In this document: in pieces, positions 1-9,767 of the stretch
Position numbering within the stretch: the stretch's first letter is position 1
How the letters are laid out: the number at the start of each line of letters is the position of its first letter
NCBI GenBank assembly: GCA_032718475.1
Contig: JAUCBJ010004938.1
Coordinates: 1 to 31,307 of the forward strand
Source: Nemertoderma westbladi
Taxonomy: Eukaryota; Xenacoelomorpha; Nemertodermatida; Nemertodermatidae
Direction: 5' to 3'
DNA length: 31,307 bases
Translations under genes and position numbers: made by a program
The notes under the pieces: model-generated
What the model was told of the DNA's origin: nothing
Database searches by the model: none
Seen by the model: the letters and a program-made list of their open reading frames with translations, nothing else

Positions 1-1660
1 TCTATACCCTGCCCATCCCTGACTACTGGCTCGCAGACAGCAGCTCCATCTATACACGCTGCCCATCCCTGACTACTGGCTCGCAGACAAGGACCTCCAT
101 CTATACGCTGCCCATCCCTGACCACTGGCTCGCAGACAAGCAGCTCCATCTATACCCTGCCCATCCCTGACTACTGGCTCGCAGACAGCAGCTCCATCTA
201 TACACGCTGCCCATCCCTGACTACTGGCTCGCAGACAAGGACCTCCATCTATACGCTGCCCATCCCTGACCACTGGCTCGCAGACAAGCAGCTCCATCTA
301 TACCCTGCACATCCCTGACTACTGGCTCGCAGACAGCAGCTCCATCTATATACGCTGCCCATCCCTGACTACTGGCTCGCAGACAAGGACCTCCATCTAT
401 ACGCTGCCCATCCCTGACCACTGGCTCGCAGACAAGCAGCTCCATCTATACCCTGCCCATCCCTGACCACTGGATCGCAGACAAGCAGCTCCATCTATAC
501 CCTACCCATCCCTGACTACTGGCTCGCAGACAGCAGCTCCATCTATATACGCTGCGCATCCCTGACTACTGGCTCGCAGACAAGCAGCTCCATCTATACC
601 CTGCCCATCCCTGACTACTGGCTCGCAGACAGCAGCTCCATCTATATACGCTGCCCATCCCTGACTACTGGCTCGCAGAAAAGGACCTCCATCTATACGC
701 TGCCCATCCCTGACCACTGGCTCGCAACCAAGCAGCTCCATATATACCCTGCCCATCCCTAACTACTGGCTCGCAGACAAGGACCTCCTTCTATACGCTG
801 CCCATGCCTGACCACTGGCTCGTAGACAAGCAGCTCCATCTATACCGTGCCCATCCCTGACTACTGGCTCGCAGACAAGGACCTCCATCTATACGCTGCC
901 CATCCCTGACCACTGGCTCGCAGACAAGCAGCTCCATCTATACCCTGCCCATCCCTGACTACTGGCTCGCAGACAGCAGCTCCATATATACCCTGCCAAT
1001 CCCTGACTACTGGCTCGCTGCACATCCCTGACTACTAGTTCGCAGACAAGCTGCTCCACCTATACCCTGCCCATCCCTGACTACTGGCTCGCAGACAAGG
1101 ACCTCCCTATATACGCTGCCCATCCCTGACTACTGACTCGCAGACAAGCAGCTCCATCTATACCCTGCCCATCCCTGACTACTGGATCGCTGCCCATCCC
1201 TGACTACTGGCTCGCAGACAAGCAACTCCATCTATACCCTGCCCAGCCCAGCCCATCCCTGACTACTGGCTCGCAGCTCCATCTATATATACGCTGCCCA
1301 TCCCTGACCAGTGGCTCGCAGACAAGCAGCTCCATCTATATACGCTGCCCATCCATGACCACTGGCTCGCAGACAAGAAGCTCCATCTATACCCTGCCCA
1401 TCCCTGACTACTGGCTCGCTGCCCATCCCTGACTACTGGCTCGCAGACAAGCAGCTCCATCTATACGCTGCCCATCCCTGACTACTGGCTCGCTGCCCAT
1501 CCCTGATCACTGGCTCGCAGACAAGAAACTCCATCTATATACGCTGCCCTTCCCTGACCACTGGCTCGCTGCCATCCCTGACTACTGGCTCGCAGACAAG
1601 GATCTCCATCTATACGCTGCCCATCCCTGACCCCTGGCTCGCAGACAAGTTTCTCCTTAT
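1..1660. repeat. ~49-bp minisatellite with ~148-bp higher-order period
   Basis: Tandem copies of a unit of about 49 bp run from the window edge to about 1660. Each copy carries the words CCATCCCTGACTACTGG and CTCGCAGACAAG. In the first ~450 bp three variant units form a higher-order block: positions 73 and 221 start near-identical sequence 148 bp apart. Units become truncated and irregular after about 1000, for example the direct joins of CTCGCTGCCCATCCCTG near 1190, 1420 and 1490. Minus-strand reading frames exist, but 49 and 148 are not multiples of three, so no frame is kept and coding is unlikely. The array continues beyond the left edge. Confidence 0.95.
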
Positions 1661-2146
1661 CCAGCTCCGCTATACCTTCCCGATTTTCCGAGCTCGATGT
1701 AGGCAGCTGAGGTGCTCAATCGATGAAAATGGCTGGTCTCTCACAATCTACTTTGAGAGAGACTGTATTCCAGCCTGCGACACAGTGAATGAGCACACAG
1801 CCTCAGATTCACGAATCCGAAATCAGAGTCCACCAGGGCGAGCAGGCCATTGCAGCTAATGCAGGCGAGCCACAGCCATTTCGCTAAGGTGAAGTGACCC
1901 ATGAAGCAATCTTTGCCCGAATGAACTACAAAACACATACATCCTACCCCTACATCTCAAAAGCTACACCGAGGTATCCGAACACGAATCCTTGCCCAAA
2001 AATGATTTTTATAGCACGGCCATCAAACTGTCGATGAGCTTTCTCCAGAAATTATGGAGCTGCAGAAAATAAATAATGTGCACAAATACATTTTATATAA
2101 TTGATATACATTCAGTACTGTGTTAGTGTTTTAAGTTCATAATTAA
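1661..2146. other. Unique noncoding DNA, no gene seen
   Basis: This is single-copy-looking sequence between the minisatellite and the gene at 2147. A 65-codon minus-strand frame at 1938-1741 has no recognisable domain and I do not call it. No tRNA, snRNA or snoRNA motif was convincing. The 3' UTR of the minus-strand gene at 2147-2806 should lie here, but I see no exact AATAAA for that strand. Confidence 0.5.
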
Positions 2147-2806
2147 TTATTCAGTTAGTATTTGTAGAGAAAGCAATACTCCACCGAATACAATACCAAC
2201 TGTAAATATTTGAGACATACCAATAACAGTCTCTGCCCCACTTTTTGTAGTAGTAGTTTCCACAAGGGCAGCCGTACTTGTGGTTTTCCTGTCTTCGTCA
2301 AACTGCCAAGTAAGGGGCCCGCATTGTTCAGTGCCATTACAGCACTGGACTTGACACGACTTATCAAGGAGGGTGAAGTGGTTTACCAACCAACCCTCGA
2401 TCATCCCGACGTATTTGATGTATATTTCTTGATCATCACGTCTTTTCTCCTGATGAAGAGTAAGCTGATACATACAACCCTTTTCATTCCCGGGCAAACA
2501 TTTATCAAAGCATTCCACTGCTACCCACTCGAATACAACCTCGTCGTGGTTATCTTGAATATATTCCGTCACGTATCTGAGAGTGAACTGGAAACAAACA
2601 CCACACCAATCTAAATCTTTCGTTTTATTGAAAGATGACAATTGACTTGCAAGATCGTATATCTTGTCGACCCATTCGGTTCGAAGGGCCTCGTTCTTTG
2701 AGTAGATGTAGAGTTTCCCCCCTTGTTTACAATCGGCACCCCAACTAATAGTTAGGTGCAACGCTGCCAAAACGATCTTTAGTATAAATATCAGTGAATA
2801 CGCCAT
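2147..2806 (-). CDS. Secreted ten-cysteine protein, possibly GPI-anchored; family unknown
   Basis: A 219-residue open frame runs from ATG (2806-2804) to TAA (2149-2147). Residues 1-24 form a signal peptide: a hydrophobic core, then SWGA just before the first cysteine. The mature part has ten cysteines (26, 68, 71, 99, 103, 111, 151, 155, 156, 162), two N-glycosylation sequons (N60-K-T, N157-G-T), and a Thr/Ser-rich linker at about 174-190. Residues ~199-216 are hydrophobic and run almost to the C-terminus with no basic tail, as in a GPI-attachment signal or a tail-less type I membrane protein. Ten cysteines ending in CC-x5-C recall Ly6/three-finger folds (usually CC-x4-CN), but the N-terminal spacing does not fit, so this is only a hint. 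The gene is single-exon as seen. An upstream 5' UTR exon is possible because a CAG lies just 5' of the ATG. Predicted to act at the cell surface or outside the cell; function unknown. Confidence 0.7.
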   Translation of the reverse strand: MAYSLIFILKIVLAALHLTISWGADCKQGGKLYIYSKNEALRTEWVDKIYDLASQLSSFNKTKDLDWCGVCFQFTLRYVTEYIQDNHDEVVFEWVAVECFDKCLPGNEKGCMYQLTLHQEKRRDDQEIYIKYVGMIEGWLVNHFTLLDKSCQVQCCNGTEQCGPLTWQFDEDRKTTSTAALVETTTTKSGAETVIGMSQIFTVGIVFGGVLLSLQILTE

Positions 2807-2912
2807 AAATTAACTGAATCTTTTATTTTATGAAAGAGGGTTTGATCGTTAAATATGTATATGAATCAAATAATATTTGTTTATATTGGAATAAAGAGGT
2901 ATGTCGTGTTCA

Positions 2913-3034
2913 CAAATTATAACTTTTTGTTGGGCACAGCCTTTGAAAAGTCGGCCATGACGCCCAGATGGGATCGAACTGGTTACCTCAAGGTTAGAAG
3001 TCTGAGGCTATAACCATTCAGCTATGCCGCCTCA
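2913..3034 (-). repeat. Short tRNA-derived SINE with 7-bp target duplication
   Basis: On the minus strand the element begins at 3034 with a tRNA-like head. It has an A box (TAGCTGAATGGTTA), an anticodon-arm-like stem (CCTCA with TGAGG) and a B box (AGTTCGATCCC). A ~40-bp tail follows, ending in an A-rich stretch. GTGTTCA flanks both sides (2906-2912 and 3035-3041) as a target-site duplication. The acceptor stem and anticodon loop do not form a proper tRNA, so this is a retroposed SINE and not a functional tRNA gene. The element is about 122 bp. Confidence 0.7.
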
Positions 3035-3084
3035 GTGTTCATACATCACAGTCCATTCGTTAAGGCTACCAATTAAGTAATCGC

Positions 3085-3415
3085 AAAATTGATGCAAATT
3101 TCACCAAAAAATTATTCAACACCAAATAAAATAAAGTCAACCCAAATAAAATTATTCAAACACCAAAATAAATTGTTCTACACCAAAAACAATTATTCAA
3201 TACCAAAACCAATTATTTAATACCAAAATAAATAAATGCTCCCCAAAACCAATTATTAGCACCATAATTAATAAATGACAAAACCCCCAAAATTTTAACA
3301 AATTTTCCCAAAACGAATAAATTTTCGCCCATAATAAATACATTTTTCCCCCAAAACAAAGACATTTTCGTTCAAAATAAATACACAATCCCCCAAAATA
3401 AATACTACTGCAGCA
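3085..3415 (-). repeat. Degenerate inverted block of the ~20-21-bp satellite
   Basis: AT-rich units of about 20 bp, such as CCAAAAACAATTATTC and CCAAAACCAATTATTTAA, are the reverse complement of the GAATAATTGTTTTTGG units that fill 4625-6298. This block is more diverged than the main array and lies in the opposite orientation, about 1.2 kb upstream of it. The reverse transcriptase remnant sits between the two blocks. The open frames here are compositional. Confidence 0.75.
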
Positions 3416-3689
3416 AATAGGCCTAGCACTTCCTGGAAGTTAGACAAAAACTTCAGTACTGCCGTAATACTGAAACCAAATAATAAAAGAATAAGTAATA
3501 GACCATAGGCAATAGGCAATTAATAGGCCTATCGGTATGAATACTGAAACTGAAGTGCTGTAGGCCTAATACTATAGGTACATCGGTACGAAACCTAATA
3601 ACAGAATACGTTTTTCTGAAGGCAATATGCCTATCGGGTACGGATACTGTAAGCCAGGCAACTGACCAAATCGTAGTTAATATTCGCGG
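3416..3689. other. Unique AT-rich spacer
   Basis: The segment between the inverted satellite block and the LINE fragment has no gene. It contains several TAGGCCTA, TACTG and CGGTAC words typical of the whole window, and a short repeat of AGGCAATA around 3510-3630. Confidence 0.4.
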
Positions 3690-4600
3690 GTACTTTGTGC
3701 ACGGGTACTTACCAAGTGGATTAATCGACTCGGCTATTTTTCCTATAGTTAAAGATAGGACGGATGATATCACTTGTAAGGATAATTATAGAGGTGTTGC
3801 CATTTCTTCTGTACTGGGTAAAATTCTAGAACGTATTATTTTAATAAGGTGCATAGACAAGTTAGATACAACAGATAATCAATTTGGATTCAAAGCTAAA
3901 TTGGGAACTGAAACGTGCATATATGCCTTGAAAGAGTAATTAATTATTATCTGAGTAAGAATAGTCCAGTATTTGTATGCATGTTAGATACGAGCAAAGC
4001 ATTTGACAGAATTAATCACTTTGGTCTCTTTCGTAAACTTTTAGATAGGGGGATTCCTGTGTACATAGTTAGGCTTCTTATTTTCTGGTATAGAGAGCAA
4101 TACATGTACGTTAGGTGGGCGGGGCATAAATCTGGTAAATTTTTGGTTAGATGGTTACAAATGGTACGAAACAGGGTGGGGTCCTTTCCCCGATTCTATT
4201 CAATGTATATATGGACGGTTTAAGTAGGGCACTTAATGAGACTGGGGTAGGGTGTCTAATAGGGGGTACAAGGGTGAATCATTTAAGATATGCCGACGAC
4301 TTGTGTCTTTTATCGAATAGTTTATTTGGGTTACAACGATTAATTAACGTAGCTGAACGATTTGCATTTTTTAATTCTATATTATTTAATATGAAGAATA
4401 CAAAAGGGTAATACTTCGTTCCCAGGAGCTCAGGTCATTGTATTTTTGGTGATGTATATCTATATGGTATTAAAATTGATGTAGTTGAAAAATTCAATTA
4501 TTTAGGGCTTATAATTCATAGTTCAGTGCAGATGATGATTTTGACATAAAGAGGCAAACAATTTTTTTATGGGCCAACTGGGCCTGAAATAAAGCCAATA
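3690..4600 (+). pseudogene. Decayed non-LTR retrotransposon (LINE) reverse transcriptase fragment
   Basis: Three overlapping frames (about 3697-3939, 3915-4223 and 4151-4411) carry successive parts of a LINE reverse transcriptase. In order they are the NYRGVAISS segment, NQFGFKAKLGTE, LDTSKAFDRINH (first catalytic Asp), GTKQGGVLSPILFNVYMDGL and the active-site box LRYADDLCLL. A further frame at about 4440-4530 holds VEKFNYLGLII, followed by another shift. At least four frame changes and missing N- and C-terminal parts make this a dead 5'-truncated copy. After ~4557 it jumps to a 3' UTR-like tail ending in CTGAAATAAAGCC and ATAATAATA, so an internal deletion is likely. The clade is not certain; it looks like the Jockey/CR1/L2 group. 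Confidence 0.85.
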
Positions 4601-4624
4601 ATAATAATATAAAATATTTGGTGC

Positions 4625-6298
4625 TGGAATTATTTTTTTGGTTGACAAGTAATTATTTTTGGATGAATAATTGTTTTTGGGGAATCAATAATTGTTTTTG
4701 GGGGATGAATAATTGTTTTTAGGGGAGGAATAATTGGTTTTGGGGGATGAATAATTGTTTTTAGGGGAAGAATAATTGTTTTTGGGGGATGAATAATTGT
4801 TTTTGGGGGATGAATAATTGTTTTGGGGGGATGAATAATTGTTTTTGGGGGATGAATAATTGTTTTTGGGGGATGAATAATTGTTTTTTGGGGGAAGAAT
4901 AATTGTTTTTGGGGGAAGAATAATTGTTTTTGGGGAAAGAATAATTGTTTTTGGGGGATTAATAATTGTTTTTTGGGAGAAGAATAATTGTTTTTGGGGG
5001 AAGAATAATTGTTTTTGGGGAAAGAATAATTGTTTTTGGGGGATGAATAATTGTACTGTATTTGGGGAATCAATAATTGTTTTGGTGGACGAATAATTGT
5101 TTTTGGAGGACGGATAATTGTTTTTGGGGGTATAATACTGTAATTGTTTTTGGGGATGAGTAATTGTTTTTGGGGGATGAATAATTGTTTTTGGGGGAAG
5201 AATAATTGTTTTTTGGGGAAAAATAATTGTTTTTGGAGGATGAATAATTGTTTTTGGGGAAAGAATAATTGTTTTTGGGGGATGAATAATTGTTTTTGGG
5301 GGATGAATAATTGTTTTTGGGGGTAGAATAATTGTTTTTGGGGATGAGTAATTGTTTTTGAGGGATGAATAATTGTTTTGGGGGGAAGAATAATTGTTTT
5401 TTGGGGAAAAATAATTGTTTTTGTGGGAAGAAAAATTGTTTTTGGGGGGAAGAAAAATTGTTTTTGGGGATGAATAATTGTTTTTGGGGGATGAATAATT
5501 GTTTTTGTGGAAGAATAATTGTTTTTGGGAGAAGAATAATTGTTTTTGGGGGAAGAATAATTATTTTTGGGGGATGAATAATTGTTTTTGGGGGATGAAT
5601 AATTGTTTTTGGGGAAAGAATAATTGTTTTTGGGGGAAGAATAATTGTTTTTGTGGGACGAATAATTGTTTTTGGGGGTAGAATAATTGTTTTTGGGGAT
5701 GAGTAATTGTTTTTGGGGGAATCAATAATTATTTTGGTGGACGAATAATTGTTTTTGGGGGTAGAATAATTGTTTTTGGGGGGTGAATAATTGTTTTTGG
5801 GGGAATCAATAATTATTTTGGTGGACGAATAATTGTTTTTGAGGGACGAATAATTGTTTTTGGGGGGATGAATAATTGTTTTTGGGGCATGAATAATTGT
5901 TTTGGGGGAATCAATAATTATTTTGGTGGACGAATAATTGTTTTTGAGGGACGAATAATTGTTTTTGGGGGTAGAATAATTGTTTTTGGGGATGAGTAAT
6001 TGTTTTTGGGGGGTGAATAATTGTTTTTGGGGGAAGAATAATTGTTTTTGGGGGAAAAATAATTGTTTTTGTGGGAAGAAAAATTGTTTTTGGGGATGAA
6101 TTATTGTTTTTGGAGGAAGAATAATTGTTTTTGGGGAAGAATAATTGTTTTTGGGAGAAGAATAATTGTTTTTGGGGGAAGAATAATTGTTTTTGGGAGA
6201 ATAATAATTGTTTTGGGGGGATGAATAATTGTTTTTGGGGGATGAATAATTTTTTTTGGGGGAAGAATAATTTTTTTGGGGGGAAGAATAATTGTTTT
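4625..6298 (+). repeat. ~21-bp G/T-rich minisatellite array, nearly free of C on the plus strand
   Basis: About 80 head-to-tail copies of a ~21-bp unit, GAATAATTGTTTTTGGGGGAT. Common variants have GAAGAATAA, an extra or missing G, or AATCAATAATTATTTTGG. The plus strand is almost all G, A and T, with a run of four or five G in most units. Where units are exactly 21 bp, frames stay open for tens of codons on both strands (MNNCFWG-type heptads on plus, PPKTIIH on minus). These come from repeat composition and are not convincing genes. The array resumes at 7274 after a LINE insertion. Confidence 0.95.
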
Positions 6299-7273
6299 CA
6301 CAATTTGATTCACAGTTTTACGCCAGAAAGGATCAGAACAATCCAACGGGCTGCTTCGGAACTCACATCAGGCTGGCTTACGGTTGCCCCAATTGCACGC
6401 AACCACTTTGATTTGTCTGCCAACGTATTCAGAGATGGTTTGTCCCTCCGGTATGGACGCTAGTGGGAGCGCCCGCAAGGTGTGACGGATGCGGCGATGC
6501 GTTTTCATTAACACATGCACTCGACTGCAAAAAGGGGGGCTTGGTGACTCTACGCCATAACGAGGTTAGGGACACCCAGGGGGACCTGTTCGGTTTGGCA
6601 TTCCCAGAGTCTTGCATCATGAGGGAGCCAGTGATCCGGGAGGCAAATGAGGAGAATGGTGTGGTGGGTCTGCGGGCTGATCTTTCAGTGAGAGGTTACT
6701 GGCAGCCACAGAGAAGGGCGTTCTTTGATGTCCGGGTCGTTGACCCTGACGCCCCCTCGTATGTGGCTCGCTCCATATCATCCATACTAATTGACGCGGA
6801 GACTCAGAAAAAGTCTAAATATCATGACGCCTGCACCCTTCGCCAAGCAGATTTTACCCCGCTCGTGGTGTTGGTGGATGGTGTTCTCGGCCCAGAGTAC
6901 TCCATGACACTGAAGAGACTGGCTGACAGGCTGTCAACGAAATGGATGAAGCCCTACAGCTGTGTCATGGGTTGGGTTGGGGCACGTCTGTCATTCGGCG
7001 TCCTAAGGGCTACGTGCGCCTGCTTCAGATCGTCTCGCACCAAATGGCGCAGCATTGGGGTTGACGATGGTGCCGGAATTCCTCTAGGAATCTAACTCAA
7101 TCCGACCCCGGACTTAAACGTTTCCCTAATGAACTTACTTCTCGTATATATTTAGATTTATGATTATTATGATGATTATTTTATAAGATTATTATCCTCT
7201 CCTTGTGTATTGGTCTATAATAGAATTGTTAAATAGAACAGTAACTCAGTAAAAAAAAAAAAAAAAAAAAAAA
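6299..7273 (+). mobile_element. 5'-truncated LINE with restriction-like endonuclease, inserted in the satellite
   Basis: A 975-bp non-satellite segment interrupts the 21-bp array. Its 5' edge follows AAGAATAATTGTTTT (6284-6298). Its 3' edge is a pure run of 23 A (7251-7273), followed at once by GAATAATTGTTTT (7274-7286), so a 13-15-bp target-site duplication is visible. It could also be read as a repeat unit. The first ~155 bp encode the end of the linker after the RT domain (NHFDLSANVFRDGLSLRYG). A frame change near 6450-6463 leads into the endonuclease frame. About 155 bp of 3' UTR (7096-7250) precede the tail. The intact A run suggests a fairly recent insertion. Confidence 0.85.
6463..7095 (+). 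pseudogene. C-terminal zinc knuckle and restriction-like endonuclease (RLE) domain of a LINE
   Basis: About 210 codons are open to TAA at 7095, but there is no true start (the first codon is GTG inside the element), so this is a 3' fragment of a larger ORF. A zinc knuckle CDGC..H..C (residues 7, 10, 18, 22) is followed by RHN (31-33), REP (54-56), RAD (71-73), FFDVRV (87-92) and KKSKY (116-120). This order matches the RLE (PD-(D/E)XK-like) C-terminus of R2-type and related non-LTR elements, where the enzyme nicks target DNA for target-primed reverse transcription. The putative catalytic E, D, D and K are present, with RAD in place of the common RPD. The upstream part of the protein lies in another frame and is mostly lost by 5' truncation. 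RLE assignment is by motif order; the clade is unresolved. Confidence 0.8.
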
Positions 7274-7494
7274 GAATAATTGTTTTTGGGGAATCAATAA
7301 TAATTATTTTGGGGAATCAATAATAATTGTTTTTGGGGGACGAATAATTGTTTTTGGGAGACGAATAATTGTTTTTGGGGGACGAATAATACTGTAGTTT
7401 TTGGGGGATGAATAACTGTTTTTGGGGGAAGAATACTGTAATTGTTTTTGGGGGATGAATAAATGTTTTTGGGGGATGAACAATTGTTTTTGGT
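7274..7494 (+). repeat. ~21-bp satellite resumes after the LINE
   Basis: About ten further units of GAATAATTGTTTTTGGGG, with variants containing TACTGTA inserts (near 7390 and 7435) and AATCAATAATAATT. The block ends abruptly at TTGTTTTTGG (about 7493), where gypsy integrase sequence begins. Confidence 0.9.
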
Positions 7495-8264
7495 GAGAAC
7501 CCAGTTGCTGAACGTGCTGTCCAGGAATTGGAAGGTGAGCTCCATAAGCTCTTACCAACAGGAGGCCCATATTCTTCTACCATGGTCGCTATTGCAGTAT
7601 CTAATCTAAATTCACGTCTACGCTTTACTGGCCTCTCCTCCAGCGAGATTCTGCTCCAACGGGACCAGTTCACTGGTGAACAGATACCCATTAATGACAT
7701 TGAACTTATTTCCCAACGTCATGGTGATCGTTTAGCCAACCATGGACCCAGTGCCCATTCAAAAGCACAGCGGCCCACAGTTGTTCCACGACCACGCTCT
7801 ATCTCTGTGGGAGACTTAGTTTACTTATACTCAGACCCAATATCTTTACGCGCACGACCCCGCTATATTGTGTCAGCCATTGATGGAGAGTGGTGTAATG
7901 TACGTAAGTTCGTTGGTTCACAATTGCGTGCCCACTCCTATCGTGTACGGAAGGCTGATTGTTTACTTGTACCTATTTACCATACCATTTAATGACTATG
8001 ACATGCCGTCTGCAGAGTCCTCTGATGAGGATGAGATAAATTTAAAGACTCCTGAGTCTCAATTGGCTTGTGGTTCTGGTCCAAAATCGACTACACTGGA
8101 AAAAGGTACTACAATGCTACCGATGAGATTGAGATTTCGTCTACCGACCAACAAGGCCCCAGCAGTGTTGGGTTCCCCCCAGTTACCCCTATCCCTCAAC
8201 GTCCCAAACGGCTTCGACGTAAGCCTGATTATTATGGGTACCCCGCCCAGGAGAGTCACTAACA
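7495..8264 (+). pseudogene. Ty3/gypsy-like integrase C-terminal region and pol tail, truncated
   Basis: The frame opens directly at the satellite junction with NPVAERAVQELEGEL (codon 1 at 7498), the end of an integrase catalytic core just past its conserved Glu region. It continues for ~165 codons to TAA at 7990-7992. It contains LNSRLRFTGLSSSEI, QRDQFTGEQIP and an SH3-like C-terminal module (SVGDLVYLYSD, RPRYIVSAIDG, RKFVGSQLRAHSYRV). The acidic and Pro/Arg-rich tail of pol continues in shifted frames (about 7993-8100, then 8100-8262, ending RLRRKPDYYGY and TAA at 8262), so there is at least one frame change. Gag, protease, RT, RNase H and most of integrase are absent. A dead 3' fragment; family by motif similarity only. 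Confidence 0.75.
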
Positions 8265-8311
8265 CAAGCTGTCAGTACATCCCGGATTGATGTATTTTCC
8301 CCACCTATACT

Positions 8312-8730
8312 TAGGGGTAGGAGACTGTACTAAGATCCATGTTTATTTTTGAAATGGTATATCCTATAGGACTGTAGTAACACTATGCAGTAGTTAGACA
8401 CGGGAATAAACTATTTGCAGTATTTGTTCTATACTTAGTCATATGCTTACTCCCGACTTACTTAGCTTGTCGTTATATTATCCAGTCGTGTTTATTTTGT
8501 TTGTGTTTGTGTTATAGTCATATTTTAGGAAATAGATCGCGCCATACCTCACACTACTGTAGTTAGATAGGGATGTTATCATCCGCCCTGGGATATGGTT
8601 GACTGTGCTGGCTTTAGGCTCGACCCGAGCTGACTGGTCAGTGTACGGATGTGCTAGGTACCTAGGCCCCTTACCGGTCACGTTCTGACGTTACCTGCTT
8701 TGTACAGTACAGTACAGCGTTTCTGTGATC
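8312..8730 (+). mobile_element. Possible polypurine tract and 3' LTR of the gypsy-like remnant
   Basis: About 50 bp after the last pol stop, the purine tract AGGGGTAGGAGA (8312-8323) is followed by CTGTACTAAG, so an LTR could begin with TGT at 8325. AATAAA lies at 8404-8409. There is no second copy in the window, so the right end cannot be set. I place it somewhere before the SINE at 8740. Inference from position only. Confidence 0.35.
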
Positions 8731-8739
8731 TGTGATCCA

Positions 8740-9003
8740 AGGTTCCACCTTGGTGTAGTGGTTGCATTGAATTCACATCTCCCGTAGGTCGTGGGTTCGA
8801 TCCTCACATGGGCAAGGGCAGTTTTCGTTTCGGCACGAATGCTTTAAAGGGACCAGCCAGGGCGGGCGCATCTCTGCCTTGCATCCTTAAGTGGTAGCTA
8901 AATGAGTACTGGAGTTTCCTCTGGGGAGTAAAGTTCTGGGGGGACCGCACTGGAAATAAGTCGTCAGACTTTGTGCGTAATCCCTGGCCATGTTTTTTTT
9001 TTT
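8740..9003 (+). repeat. tRNA-derived SINE with conserved central domain
   Basis: The tRNA-like head has an A box (TTGGTGTAGTGGTTG) and a perfect B box (GGGTTCGATCC, 8806-8816). A ~175-bp body follows, ending in GGCCATG and a run of T (8992-9003). The body contains AAATGAGTAC followed by CTCTGGGGAGTAAAG, which aligns with the centre of the SINE at 10289. No clear target duplication was found. A head this degenerate in its anticodon arm is unlikely to be a working tRNA. Confidence 0.75.
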
Positions 9004-9159
9004 ACTACTGATCTACCGGTCTGTTGTTGTCAACTGCAACTGCCTCATTATAGTATTCGTATTACAGTCACCTATGTTCCTTCTTCATCCTTGGCGGTAC
9101 AAAAAAATATATTTGGTGCAAAATAATTTATTTTCGTTTTAAATCATCTAATTTGGGGC

Positions 9160-9767
9160 GATAGTACTAGATCGTGACAACAGTCTAAAACAGGCGAAAA
9201 CAGTTGGAGTTTAGGGAAAACAGTCGAAAACAGTTAGATCGTTTAAAAATAATCATCCATGCATCCAGGTGAAAATAGATATTGAAGTTAACTAGGTGTA
9301 ATAATAGATTTAAAATTTAGTAGCTTTGTTAGTGGTGTTGTTTAGTAGTTTTGTTTGTTCTGATAATGGCGAAACCGCTGGAAGCGAAGATACCGGCACT
9401 TCGTACTTCAACATCTTCTTCTATCGTGCCGGTACGGGTGCCGGTACAATAGACTCATTGAATACTCTACTCTGTAGGCTTACTGCCGTACTGGAGTAAT
9501 CCATATCATGCAACAGGTAATCAGTGTTATTGTACATGGGTTATGGGTAGAACGTCATCTTAAGTTAGCGACATTATAAATGCCACTAAATTTTAAATCT
9601 ATTATTACACCTTAGTTAACTTCAATATCTATTTTCACCTGGATGCATGGATGATTATTTTTAAACGATCTAACCGTTTTCGTCTGTTTTCCCTACATTC
9701 CAACTGTTTTCGCTTGTTTTCGCTTGTTTTCACCTGTTTTCGACTGTTGTCACAATATAGTACTATC
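9160..9767. mobile_element. 608-bp inverted-repeat element (MITE), possibly Mutator-like
   Basis: The ends are long inverted repeats. The left starts GATAGTACTAGATCGTGACA at 9160. The right ends with its imperfect complement at 9767 and matches inward for about 165-180 bp, past AATAATAGATTTAAAATTTA. The outer repeats contain iterated GAAAACAG / CTGTTTTC words. AATTTGGGG occurs on both sides (9150-9158 and 9769-9777), one base from each end, consistent with a ~9-bp target duplication. Long TIRs with a 9-bp duplication are typical of Mutator-type elements. The ~260-bp interior has no transposase, so this is a non-autonomous element. Confidence 0.8.

Noticed and set aside
73-1460. Minus-strand frames through the 49-bp minisatellite
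   Set aside because: The unit and its 148-bp block are not multiples of three, so the frame rotates between units; no signal of coding.
1-1660. CRISPR-like array
   Set aside because: Units are contiguous tandem copies without unique spacers, and the DNA is eukaryotic.
2210-2614. Plus-strand 134-codon frame
   Set aside because: Antisense shadow of the secreted protein gene; no motif of its own.
2960-3034. Possible functional tRNA gene (minus strand)
   Set aside because: A and B boxes are present but the acceptor stem and the 7-base anticodon loop do not form; the flanking 7-bp duplications show it is a SINE head.
4630-6346. Long frames on both strands of the 21-bp array (NNCFWG and PPKTIIH heptads)
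   Set aside because: They arise because the unit is 21 bp and nearly stop-free; frames break whenever a unit is 20 or 22 bp, and there is no leader, domain or conserved start.
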